Below, piece by piece: positions 10,446-21,410 of a stretch of DNA of 64,000 nt. The DNA lies in assembly GCA_003586115.2 (NCBI GenBank), contig QVOM02000025.1, positions 48,286,444-48,350,443 of the forward strand, written 5' to 3'. The notes below the pieces were generated by a model. It did no database searches, was not told where the DNA came from, and saw only the letters and a program-made list of their open reading frames with translations. Source of the DNA: Salvator merianae (lineage: Eukaryota > Chordata > Lepidosauria > Squamata > Teiidae). Both the position numbers and the translations under genes were made by a program. Within the stretch, counting starts at the first letter, position 1; every line of letters starts with the position of its first letter.

Positions 10446-11369
10446 ATTGCTTTATGGGATATGAACTTAAAACACATGCCAGTACATAAGGACAGAAGCA
10501 GTCTTGTGTGGGTTTGTGCCGATGAATTTGACATTAGTGTGGATTGACACTGCAGGTAGCAAGACCCAGGAATAGAACATAACACTCCTGGAACCTGTTA
10601 CCCTCACAGAGACCATTTTAGATAAGTTAAGGCTCACATTAAAAGGCAACTTGGATTTTTTTTTCCCCCTTATCACTGCTCCCCTCCCATCTGCAAGGAA
10701 ATGCAAGGACATCTGCATAATCAAGCAAGGGAAACAGTGTTGAACAGTCTTGTTTCCTTCAAAACAATGAGCACCAGTGAAGAACCACTTGAATCTGGAA
10801 CATTCTGTCTGCAAATCAAAAAATGATTCAAACATATATTTGAAATACTATTGCCTAACCTATTACTTAATCAGATCCAGTTGTTAGACTCAAGAATGCA
10901 GCTATAAGGAATCTGGGTAACTCTGAAAGAAAGATGATTTTGAGCAAATAATTGCCTTTGACTCTTGTTTGCTTCCCCATTGTCATAAATCAGGATCCAT
11001 TTACATAGGGCAGAGGTGTAACAGCTGCTTAACATGTTTTTGCAACAAGCACACACATTTGCACACAATATGCTATAACATGTTACATAGACCAAAATAG
11101 AGGTCATGTTGGGTCATACCCCTAGGCTGATCCATTGTCAGAACTGAGGATAAGTTCTCCCATACTGGGGTGTCAGGTACAGTTTCTCATCACTGGAACC
11201 ACCCTCCTTGCTTCCAGCAATCATCAGACCAAGATGAACATTTTGAAGTCACTGTGCTGCCTCACCAGGTTCCTGCTGCCTGTTGAAATAATCGCAACTT
11301 CAGTTGGGGCAATTCTGCTCCCAAAACTGAACTTTGTTGCCTAGTCATGCTACAGAGTTACATTCTGCC
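10446..11369. other. Anonymous DNA
   Basis: I see no gene, RNA or classifiable repeat. The longest frame (122 codons, minus strand, 10467-10835) has no family motif. Confidence 0.5.
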
Positions 11370-12182
11370 TAGGGCTGTGTTCAGACTAGCGATTTTTATA
11401 ATTGCCAGCATGAAAGAAGTGGATAGTTCCTGGGTGCACAGGAAAAAAGCCTTCCACATACACTTACCAATGAGGTGATTCACCAATCCAACATCACAGC
11501 CTACAACTGGAGCTGCTCACGGATTGGCCACTCCTCGCCTCTCTGCTAAGCAGTTTCCCAAGTCATTAACTCCTTAACTGCCAGGATTTCCTCATGTCAC
11601 CAGATCCCTTTATTTCATCATTTACCAAAGCCTTGGGGAACCAGAGCAGCAGGCAGAGAGGTGAAGCAGAGGGCAGAGAGGGAGACGTTTCCTTTGGAAA
11701 AGGGAAAACCCTGGCAGTTAAGGACTTGTATGGAAGCTGCTTCTGCAGGCAGGCAGGAAGTGGATGCCTCAGTTGCACTGAGCAGAGGGAGAGATTTGCC
11801 GGTGTGGAGAAACTTTTCAAACCCCTTGCCTTCTGTAGTTAAAAAAGCATGCTGCACTTTAGTAGCAAGAGGCTTTCTCCCAAACCTCACTACTGATGTC
11901 TTTTTTATCTACAGAAGGCAAGGAGTTTCAAAAGTTTCCCATGCCTGCAAGAGCTCACTCGCCCTTCCCTTCTTGTGTTATTGTCCCACGGCTTCCTGCA
12001 GGGCTCTGATTGGTTGAGGTGCTCCCCAAGGTGACCTGAAAGCACAGAAAAGCCGAATATAGAAGAGCCGACCCAGGCAGCCTCCGAGAGGTGCAGAGAC
12101 GGCTTTACAAATGAGTTTTATGAACACCACAACTTCCGTGTGACCAGAAGACTTCCAAAATAGCCCGTCTGACCACACCCTA
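11370..12182. mobile_element. 813-bp non-autonomous hAT-like element
   Basis: The left end reads TAGGGCTGTGTTCAGACTAG and the right end, reversed, reads TAGGGTGTGGTCAGACGGG, giving terminal inverted repeats of roughly 27 bp at about 80% identity. The terminal TAGGG agrees with the TAGGGRTGTG hAT family in this window. The flanking octamers (ATTCTGCC and AGTTTGTA) are poorly conserved. The interior has no transposase. Frames of 80-120 codons on both strands are not supported by any motif. Confidence 0.65.
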
Positions 12183-14355
12183 AGTTTGTAGCTTTTGCCA
12201 CCAGAGGAATTTTTGGCATCATTGAGCCTCCTTGCAGCAGAAACCTTACCTCAAAAGCCACACTACAGCAGACAGTGAGATTTCTGTGTGATCAATAGCC
12301 AACTTAGTCCCCCTGCCCTCATTTAGAATAGATTTAGGTCCCCCTCATCTTCCCTTTGACTCTTCCTCCTGGTTTAGCTGTCAAACCTGTCCTTATCTGA
12401 CTGCATATTAAGTACAGCGCTGTTAGAGTCTTGTGGAGCTGTTTTGCCTTAGCACACTTGCAGTGGAAGCCAGCAGTGCAGCCTCAGTGGAGAAAGCCCT
12501 AGCATTCTCTCTATTTCTACAGTATTGCTGTGCCTCTGACACTGACAAATAGCTGATTCTTGTCAGATTTGACAGTTCTTTTGGTTTTTACTGGTTTTCA
12601 ACCTTCCTGCTATGTTTTTAATAAAGTTTTTGCCATGGTATTGAAGCATCTTTTGTTCTAAAGTGTTTTTATTGCCTGATTGCCTTTTATATTATTATTT
12701 GTTATACATCCACTCCAGCTAATTCTCCATTTTTAAAAACAATATCCTGAAACATCCTGCCCTCAGAGTTTGTGCCTGGACAAAGATTTTTCCTCCAGCT
12801 AGTATACCGTTCCTAATGCATGGTGAAGGTGCATTCCCCCACCACCACCACCCTTTGGCTGAAAAGGTATTTTTCCTTCCCCCTTCAGTCACTGTTATCA
12901 GTTATTTTAGGAAGCTTTTTTTTTTTTTTTTTAAGATGCTTTTTACATTGGTTTTATTGTAAAAAGCCTGATACCTTTGGGTATAGAGTGGAATGAAAAT
13001 ATAAACAAACAAATGAACATGAAAATGCCCAGAGAAATACCAGCACAATGCAACTCAAAATTACCAAGGATGTAAATGATTTTTAACAGATTGTGCAACA
13101 TACCTCATGCCTGTCTAACAATCTGCATAGATTAAGTAAATATAAACAAACACATTGACTACAATCTAGCACAGTACAAAACTAATCCCCTGATCCATTT
13201 GCTAATAGGGTGGGGCTGAAGGACCAGTCTCTCTTGCAGCACAATCATTGGCACAAAAGAGATACATAGGACTTAAATAGTCAAATCCCATTTTTTTTTT
13301 TTTTTTTCTAATGAAGTTTAAACAAAAGTCATTTACCATATGCCTTGGTTACAGAAAATTAGATCTTGATGCTTTGGAGATATGGAGAAATGTGATGCAT
13401 GTAGATGTTTTTAAGAGTCTGTTCCAGGTAGTGTGCTAGGTGTTTAAGAATATAGCAGCACATTTGTATTAAAACACAGACATCCCTTATTTTCTTAATA
13501 ATTGGAAATATTTTTATTTTCTTTTTCTTTCTTTTCTTTCTTTTTTAGTGATATCTTAATGCATCTCTGAAGGTCGTTTGGATAGCAATTTACTTCACTA
13601 CATTAGTCACAAACAAGTCGCTTCTTCTATAGCTGGGTGTCTAACATTGTCTTGAAAGTAATTCTTTTTTTTTCTTTTTTTTTCTTTTCTTTCTTTTTCT
13701 TTTCTTACTTTCTTTTCTTTTTTTTTTTTAGGTTTGGTTGAAAATTTAAGGCATCTCTAACTCCATTTTATAATGGATTATCATTCACTATATGCAGAAA
13801 AATGCCCTCAAGGCACTATGTGTAGAACACAATTTGGACAATTTAATCACAAAAATGTTAATTTAAGCACTGAAAGAAGATGGAAGCAGCAGAAAAGAGG
13901 GGGGATAAATGATTTTTAGTATTTATTGTAGACGATAGATCTGTACCATTGTAAAAAGTATTCATCTCTAATGGCTAAATGGAATTAATTTTGATTAAAG
14001 TGTGTATAATTGATTTAATCAGCCTCTTTAGTGGATGGTTGGGGTTAGCCTACACAAGATAATCTATTTAAAGCCTATCCATTAACTGCCCATCAAAACA
14101 GACCCTTCAGGTTGTCTCTCTGCTAGAGAGGGGTGCACAAAACATTTATCTCTCTTCTGCTTCATGAAACATAAAACCTGTGATATTTGTATATTTATTC
14201 AGTGCAAAAATGATGTGCAATTTTCATGTTCATAAGACTGCTGTTTTATGTAATAATTTTTGCTCACCTTTATATATTCACATTATTGTGCTCTTTTCCA
14301 TTTAAAGACAGAAAATAAGATTGTTTTGTGTATGAATGTTTTTTACAACTAATCC
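12183..14355. other. Anonymous AT-rich DNA with pyrimidine tracts
   Basis: No gene was recognised. Homopolymer T tracts occur at about 12916-12932 and 13292-13308. An AATAAAGTTTTTGCC stretch at about 12621 resembles a LINE tail but is not classifiable. Confidence 0.45.
13509..13731. repeat. Two TTTC-rich polypyrimidine tracts
   Basis: Impure (CTTT)n tracts at about 13509-13547 and 13662-13731, each ending in TTTAG followed by G or T, flank about 110 bp of mixed sequence. They look like acceptor-type pyrimidine tracts but no exon follows either one. Confidence 0.8.
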
Positions 14356-14458
14356 AGGAAGGAAGGGAGGGAGGGAGGGAGGGAGGGAGGGAGGAAGGAA
14401 GGAAGGAAGGAAGGAAGGAAGGAAGGAAGGAAGGAAGGAAGGAAGGAAGGAAGGAAGA
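14356..14458 (+). repeat. (GGGA)n/(GGAA)n microsatellite
   Basis: About seven GGGA units grade into about sixteen GGAA units with almost no interruption. Frames of repeated Pro-Ser-Phe-Leu or Lys-Glu-Gly-Arg across it are artefacts of the repeat. Confidence 0.98.
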
Positions 14459-15500
14459 ATATAAGCAGACAATACTTGATATGATATATAATCTGAGCAA
14501 AATAATGCAGTCCACAAATCTCACATATCCAATATAATATCTTTATCTGCCTCAAAATATCTTTGTGTTTATAAGAAAAAGAGAGAGATGATATTTTAAT
14601 AAATAAGAGGTGGCTGAAGTATCAATTTGTTACAAAATATGCTTAGAAGCATGATTTTAGGAATCACATCTTGATCAGGAGAAAAGGGACTGACTGCTGA
14701 GAAAGTCTTGTATAGGTGAATTCACTTTAAATTGACTTTATGACTCAAAAACATGGAGGCAGATCACAGAAATCCCAGAATGTCACTGTGTTAGACTGTG
14801 TTAGACTGTGAAGAGTGTTTCCATTTTGGAAAAAAAATAAAGTGCATTTTCAAACTGTAAACTAGAATTTTTCTTTCTCCTTGCGTGTTGAAGAGGCTGA
14901 ATACAGGTAAAGTGTAGGTGGAAAGGAAACAAATGCAATATCAATGGTGATCTTTAATCAGTAGTTTGGCAGACTGCATCTGAAAAGCTTTAGAAACTAA
15001 ACATTAGAGTTGCAGGAAAAGTATTTCTCCTTCATTTTAAAAGTCATGAGTTACCAGACACTATGCTGATCTTTGGAATAGAAAATTACAAGAATCAACT
15101 TTAATTAAAATAAATATTTTATTTTAATTTAAGCTATCAAAGATGCTGATCAAAATCTATAACATAAGATTTGACGTTAATATGTGCCTATTACAGGAAG
15201 CTTTTCCCACCGAGGCAAAATCGTTACTTGGATGTCATTTTTTAAATTTTATTTTTGCATTTGACTTTGCCTAGGAGTAATTAAATTGCTATCAGCAGTA
15301 ATTATCAGAGTAGAAATAAACTCTGATTACTGTTAATGTCACCTGAGCATATATACACATATGAGTGCATAAGAGTTTATACAGATTATGTGGGGTTAGT
15401 GTTTGGGGATTCTACAGGAATGTATTACGTTTCTTTTTGGCATGCCTTTCTGGGTGGGTCTAGTCTGACGTCAGAGGTTTGTTTTTTGTTTTTTTTGTTT
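14459..15500. other. Anonymous AT-rich DNA
   Basis: Nothing classifiable. A 10-bp tandem of GTGTTAGACT occurs near 14788-14811. Confidence 0.45.
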
Positions 15501-15529
15501 TGCCTACATACTTAGGTAGTATGTAGGCA
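15501..15529. other. Perfect 12-bp hairpin
   Basis: TGCCTACATACT at 15501-15512 pairs perfectly with AGTATGTAGGCA at 15518-15529 across a 5-base loop. It sits directly before the LTR-like repeat. It could be a chance palindrome or the edge of a small element. It is too short for a microRNA precursor. Confidence 0.6.
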
Positions 15530-15532
15530 AGG

Positions 15533-17100
15533 GATGATAAAGCCCCTCCCCAGAAACATAGAATATGATGGTGCCATGCTACCAAAAGGCAGGGTCCTGC
15601 CAGAGTACAGACATTTATGGTCAACAGAAATGAACACGGGCATCATAAACACAATTGGTATATAGTTGCAAGTACAGGGGACTTGGCCAGAGAGTCTCAA
15701 TCTCTGTACTAGAGCAGAATCTATTCACCAGTATCCATATTGGAAATGAAAAACCTGAGTTAAAAAGGCAGGAAAGATTACAAAATATTCTGTCTCTGTT
15801 AAAGCAAAAAGGCTTGGGCAAACATTTGCAGGATGGCAAGAATTGACTCAGAAGGTAACTCATTAAAGACTTGATGGCAGCTGAAAAGATTTTGGGCAAA
15901 ACTGAAAATTTAACACTAAAAGCTACTTGGTTGCCTAGACTATTCGTAGCAATAAAGTTGAATCTATCCCTGCAGAGTTTCTCATTAAGAGTGCAAAACA
16001 GCAGTATTGAAATCAAGCTGAAACTTGGTCCCTACCAGACATTGCTCTTTGTTTAAAGTAAGATCACCCATTTAAGCTCATTAACACAGTCCAAAGGTGA
16101 GTTCCTCCAAATGAGTGCAGGAGGAAGAAATATGGATATGAGTGGCACATCAGTGACACAAACTCTATGACACTTCGCCTCTCCATCCACAATTTCCTGC
16201 CACAGCTTGCCTATATACTACCATTAACACAGACTTTCAGTCCCACCCCTGGGGGGGAACCTAAGATTAGGTCACAACCCCAAGTTCCAAATGTGAATAC
16301 AATGTACTTCGGAAGGAGCCAGATATGAGCCTTCACCCCCGCCCCTTCATCTACTGCTTAAGCTGCTGTCATCTTGAAGCTCTTGCTGCTATCTTGATGC
16401 TTTACCCTGAAACAAATCTGTTTTCCTTGACTCCAATATGTACCTTGTCGGGGTCACAGAACCAAATAACTTTGCCTTACTTAATCTGCTACAGGGCTGT
16501 GCTCTTCTGGAGCTCTGCCACTGTGCTTGAAGAGCAGTCATGCACTCTGGAGCTTTCTTGCTGGCAGCAAATCCACACTTTCAAACCCCTTCACCTCTGA
16601 GGGTGACAATTGGCTGCTCCTGGCCAAATTAAGGTCTCTTTTTACTAGAACAGGACAGATTTTCCCTTCTTTCCCCTCCTAACCATTCCTTTAAGTGTTT
16701 ATCCAGCAAAATTGACATGAATTGACCCTCATTCATAACTTAGGCTCGACAAGGGAATTTTTACTTTATTTGACCCCTTGAGCATGCTTGGTACACTTCA
16801 AAAAGGAAGGCTTTTATCCTTTGTTCTCTATAGCCTTAATACCTCTTCTGTCAAAAACTGGCATTTATACACAGACACACACATGCACGCGCATGCACAC
16901 ACACACACACACACACACAGATTGTTTTTTTTAACTCTTCCTGCTGTCCTAATAAAATTGGAGTTCTGGTTTGATCCTTGTCTGAGGGTATTTTTCTTAT
17001 TTCATGATCATTCTTTTATGAGTTGCCATGCCAATTTAGCATTTTTAAAGTCATAGCATTAAAATCTCTTTGAGAGCTGTTGCCTGGGTGAGCAAATGCT
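15533..17100 (+). mobile_element. LTR-like interspersed repeat, copy 1
   Basis: This is a 1.5-kb repeat with related copies at 27844 and 48365, all in the same orientation. Shared landmarks are ACCAAAAGGCAGGGTCCTG near the left end, ATCTCTGTACTAGA.CAGAATC, GAGTTCCTCCAAATGAG, and a promoter-polyadenylation-like right part (TTTACTTTATTTGACCCCTT, then AATAAAATTGG at about 16952). The last part resembles R-U5 of an LTR. There is no gag or pol nearby, so these would be solitary LTRs. The class (gypsy-like or endogenous retrovirus) cannot be set from sequence alone. Confidence 0.6.
16869..16919 (+). repeat. (CA)n microsatellite
   Basis: A CA dinucleotide run with a few ATGCACGCG interruptions, lying within the right part of LTR-like copy 1 and absent from the other two copies, so it expanded after insertion. 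Confidence 0.95.
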
Positions 17101-19559
17101 TCCACTAAAACCAGGATCTTCAGGACATGGCTTATAACAGGGTGCTGCCTCTCATCCACCCTCTCTTATTCATAGCAGGATTAAGGATATCAGAAACAAG
17201 CATCTCAACACAACAAGCCGTCATTTTCAACTTCAACTGAAACTACATTTTGTATTTGCCGCTTTTTTCCAGTGAAAGGGTCTTTGCTGTGCTGAGAGAA
17301 GCTGCTTGAGTTTTAAACATATTTTATTTGCTTACAACACTTATATTTTTAAAAGAAATTTTGTCCCTGTGACTGAAGAAACTTGTGCCACAATCTGTAA
17401 TTTAAACCTGCATCTATTCACATTTGAAACAAGTTTGATGAACAACTTGTGTGTTTCCTAGGACAAAGATCTCCTCTCTTCTACACTGGAGGAGTGTGAG
17501 AAATATTTGTGTGAATGTTTCCTGAAAGTTTAGTTCAGTTTTAGTTTCTTTTAAATACCAGGATTAGGTTTTATTCTTTTTTTCTCCTTTCTTCTATACT
17601 TTAATTTTAGTTGTTTAAATTGTTTTTATTTGGCTTTTTATTAATAGGAAAAAAAAATATTAGAATTTGGAGCACAGTTAAAACTTTGAAATCAAGCATA
17701 GCTAATACAGTGAAATATTTATTGAAAGGTCTCATATTACACTACGTTTTTTCTTGCCTGTATTTTTAATAAAAGTTTTGTTTTTGGGAAATGCTTTTTG
17801 TGATTACATTTTATGGTGTTTAGTTGTTTTATGACTTATTATGGGTGATTTTGCATTTTTAAAACCTGCGTCAAAAGATCTTGACCTCTTTGAATAGGAA
17901 AATGATTTTTAATTAATATTTCCCAGGACATTGCTCACAATAAGCTTTATTGTTTGTGTTTCTTTAATGAAAATCAACAAGATTCATTAGATAATGTACA
18001 TACAGCATTCTGCATGTAAATCATAACTATATAAGATCTTTATATGTTTTGCATCTTATTATTTATTTATTTACGTCTGAAATGATTTCTGCAAAATGAC
18101 TTCTACAAAAAATGTTTTTGCTGTTGTATGCATTTACTGAGGCATGGATCCTAAATATGTGTGTGTGTGGCTTAAGTTGCTGTCCAGGCATTGGTACTTC
18201 CAAAGAAAAAATAAACTCTTGGTTTATTTAGAGACATTGTTCATGTCCTTAGCCAAAAGTAAAGCAGGAGAGAATGACACCATTAGCTTCCCAGAGAACC
18301 TGTGCTGTTGCTGCCTGCCTATTTTGTCCTGGGACTGTGGCCTACTGCAGCTGTGTCTATATCTGCTATACTGTAGGGATAAAGGACTGACTGGATAAAA
18401 TACTGTCTGGGCTTAAGATTCTTCACAGTAATTGTACATTTTTGTATTGGTATCTTTTATTTAGTATTTGGTGCTTGTTTTTATATTGAATATTGAATAT
18501 TGCATTTATATTTTTGTTTATATTTCTTACTGTGTTAGCCACTTTGAGTTTCCTAGGAACAAAAAACCTCCCTCCTGAGACTCACTGGACTATATCCCTC
18601 ATCCCGTGGAAGGCAGTTGCCACTGCAAGTTCAAATCTTACCTGTAAGTGATCCATCCATGACAATGGGCTTAACACCAGCTCTCCTATCAACGGAGTAC
18701 ACCAGTGTTTGACAGAAAAGTCTGGCAGTAAACTGGTTAGCAAAAAAAATAGTGTTTGATTGATACAAAAAACCTATTTTGACACACAGTGAAATACATT
18801 TTGTGTTGATATACATATGTATGTCCATTTGTGCATGTGTTTGTCCAAACACATCACATGTCATTTGTCATTCATCACTCATCACATGCCACATATCACA
18901 CATTTGAATCAAAATGAAGTTTGAGGAGATCAAAAGACAAATTTAAACTGAGCTCTGCCTTTCACACAGTTTTGAAGATCTTATCTGGCAGCTGCTGCTG
19001 CACACCCACGCCCACATACCATTTATTTTCCAACATTGTGACCTGTGTTATTGTATTTCCTGCAGTGTGTTGGCAGAAATAAAGACTATAGACGAATAAA
19101 TTTATTTTTCTTTGTGCTACCTTTAAACCTAAATCTTCCTGCAAACCATGGTTTCATTTAAAAAAAAAAAAAAAAAAAATCTAAAATAGAGTTTTAATAG
19201 TTATTGTGTTTGTAGTTCATCAAGACAGAACTTGTTTACTAGATCAAACAAATACAGTAATCTCTTGTATAACTCAAGATGGTATCATTCCATCAAATTG
19301 CTATGTAGTACAAAATTGTGTTAGGTGATTCCTAGGGATTGCTAGCAAGGAGTGATATAATATTGTTTTACAAGCCACAGCTGTTCCCCCTACATTATAT
19401 GAGGTATCACTTTTTTTTGCCCTGAACATGGACAAGCAAAGGGGAACAGTGCATATGAAAAAAAGGGTTAGAAAAAAAAGATAAGTGGCTAAACATCCAA
19501 AGTAATGGAAATATGTCCAAATAATTGATATACAATAGCAACAGCAGATTACTGGGAAC
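17101..19559. other. Anonymous AT-rich DNA
   Basis: No gene found. The stretch 18420-18560, ending TTAGCCACTTTGAGTTTCC, resembles an L2-type 3' tail. A poly(A) run lies at about 19159-19178. A TATTTATTTATTTA run is at about 18059-18073. Confidence 0.4.
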
Positions 19560-19858
19560 TAGAAATGTGAATATAGCTAAAATTTGTGTTTGCTTTTATT
19601 TAAACTTCTTTTTTCAAACAAACAAGGGGTTCTAAATGTAAATTTGAACCTGTTCAAGCAGATTAAAATACAGGAAATAAAACTTTAAAAAGGGCAAAAA
19701 ATGTGAACTCAAAGGGTGATTTTACTGGTTCTTTGCACAGCTCTTTGTTAGGTTTGATTTTGAACTTCCTTTAGGAGTTTGGTTTGAATTTGAACATTTC
19801 AAATAACCCCTGTTTGATGTGAACAACAAACTACTTTAACCAGTTTGGCACATAAATA
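19560..19858. mobile_element. Non-autonomous hAT element (TAG-RTGTG family)
   Basis: The left end is TAGAAATGTGAATA and the right end TTTGGCACATAAATA, weak inverted repeats consistent with the family ends TAGGGRTGTGCAA and TTGYRCACATCYCTA. The flanking octamers CTGGGAAC (19552-19559) and CTGGGCAC (19859-19866) match at 7 of 8 positions. The body has repeated TTGAAC and GTTTGAA motifs like the element at 1203. No coding capacity. Confidence 0.7.
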
Positions 19859-20618
19859 CTGGGCACTCTTAGTATTTGAAAGAATGCAAGCCAGTCTAGT
19901 TTTTCTAATTATTTTTCTGTGTCACTAGTTCTTCCCTAATTCTAACAGAATACTAATGCTAAGTGAATTTCACCACTGACAAAGACCTTTTGCCAGAAAG
20001 ACAAGCCTAACATGAGCATTTCAAGTCAGCAAATGAAGAACATAGTGTGTACCTTTGAGGAATATTAAGTATGTGAATTTCTTTTTGTAAAAATATGCTT
20101 GTGTGTGTAAAGTAATCACATACACACAGACATGCGTACACACATACACACATGCAGGGGTGGAGAAAACTACCCTATAATCTAAAAATATCTTGCTCTT
20201 TTTCATACTCTTCCATTTGTTTTGTTTTTCTTTAAAAAAAAAAAAAAAATTGTTGGTTTCCAAATCCTGTTAATCCTGATCAGGAGCCTCTGTGGTCAGT
20301 TTCCAGGCCTCAACAACACCATATTATTGAAGATCTGTGAGGCGCTATCCCCCCATTGGTAAGCGCCATCTGCATAACACGGAACACAATCAGAATAGGG
20401 AGGCCCTAATCAAGATTACTAGTAGATCCACTACTGAAATCTACTGGCAGACCAGCAGGAGTCATGCCTCCATGATCAGTACTAGCAGAGGACTCATTTC
20501 AGTTGTGCACCAGCATGTACTGTCACAATGATCCCCCCAGAAGCTCTGGGAGTAGGAAATTTGGCTCCTAGGACTTGGAGTTCCTAGGACTTGAGCCCAG
20601 CCTCAACATTCACACATA
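19859..20618. other. Anonymous DNA
   Basis: No gene found. A short CA/TG-rich stretch is at about 20100-20155 and poly(A) at about 20233-20249. Confidence 0.45.
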
Positions 20619-20800
20619 GGCCCTTTCTGCACTTGGACTTATTCCAGATTATATCTCAGAACAGGGACCTGCCATCTGCATGCTAGTGCAGACTACGGCA
20701 GGCCCTGGGCAAGACCTTTCATAGGTCTTGCACTAGCATGTGGATAGCAGGTCCCTGTTCTGAGATATAATCCACAATAAGGCCAAGTGCAGAAAGGGCC
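20619..20800. mobile_element. Palindromic MITE, family B, copy 2
   Basis: The element begins GGCCCTTTCTGCACTTGG and ends CCAAGTGCAGAAAGGGCC, with an almost perfect self-complementary body about 180 bp long. The flanking trinucleotides are ATA and ATG. The two arms are more alike than in the other copies, so this is probably the youngest or least eroded one, and it would fold into a long cruciform or a hairpin RNA. Confidence 0.85.
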
Positions 20801-20879
20801 ATGCTTTGCACTGGCATGGGGGCTGGTCTGGGCCAACTCCATCATGCTAACAATGCTGTTCCAGTGAACTTTGTCCCAT

Positions 20880-21410
20880 GGTCTGAACCAGTGAGATTAA
20901 CTGTTTCAGATCATTGGCCTTTCAGTGCATAGAAGTCCCAAATCAAGGTTTTAGCTTTGACCTGTAAAGCCCTACACAACTTGGTTCTCAAACACTTGAA
21001 AGACTGCATTCTCTGTAGTGACCCTCCAGAAGTGGAACAGTCTTCCCAATGAGATTTGCCAAATATATACATCTGATTCATTCAGACATCAGACAAAATT
21101 ATATCCATATCTATCTATCTATCTATCTATCTGTCTATCTATCTATCTATCTATCATCTATCATCTGTCTATCTATCTTTTGTGAACTTTGGTGAGTAAT
21201 GTGGGAACTATTACTTGTGATCTTTTCTGTAGTAACCTTATACTTTGATATTTTTCTTTTTTTTCCCCCTTATTTCTAATCTTACTTTTTAGCTCTTTAA
21301 TCTTCTTGTTATCTATGTTTATTTTCCACTTTTTTGTTTTATGTGTATTTTTTTTAAAAAAAAATTGTATATTGTCCTGAAACTAAGGTATTGAGCAGTA
21401 TAAAAGATCC
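20880..21410 (+). mobile_element. L2-type LINE 3' fragment
   Basis: A stretch encoding AL.CKALHNLVLKHLKDC (about 20955-21005) followed by an EVEQSSQ block, and then, after a (TCTA)n tract, an AT-rich tail with TGTATATTGTCCTGAAAC…GAGCAGTATAAA. The order fits the L2-clade C-terminus and 3' tail. It is internally deleted. Confidence 0.45.
21105..21178 (+). repeat. (TCTA)n microsatellite
   Basis: Tandem TCTA units (the GATA motif on the minus strand) with a few GTCTA and ATCATCTA variants. GATA/TCTA arrays are common in squamates. Confidence 0.97.

Noticed and set aside
13509..13740. Pyrimidine tracts ending in TTTAG as 3' splice sites
   Set aside because: No open exon or donor follows either tract; they are (CTTT)n microsatellites.
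14270..14555. Frames of repeated Pro-Ser-Phe-Leu or Lys-Glu-Gly-Arg
   Set aside because: Pure translation of the GGAA/GGGA microsatellite.
15501..15529. Hairpin as a microRNA gene
   Set aside because: A 12-bp stem with a 5-base loop is too short for a microRNA precursor.
15621..16016. 131-codon minus-strand frame
   Set aside because: Lies antisense in LTR-like copy 1, and the other two copies have stops in the corresponding region.
18620..18650. tRNA T-arm-like GTTCAAATC
   Set aside because: No acceptor stem, D-arm or anticodon arm can be formed around it.
21105..21178. CRISPR-like direct repeats
   Set aside because: Simple tetranucleotide microsatellite without spacers; the genome is eukaryotic.
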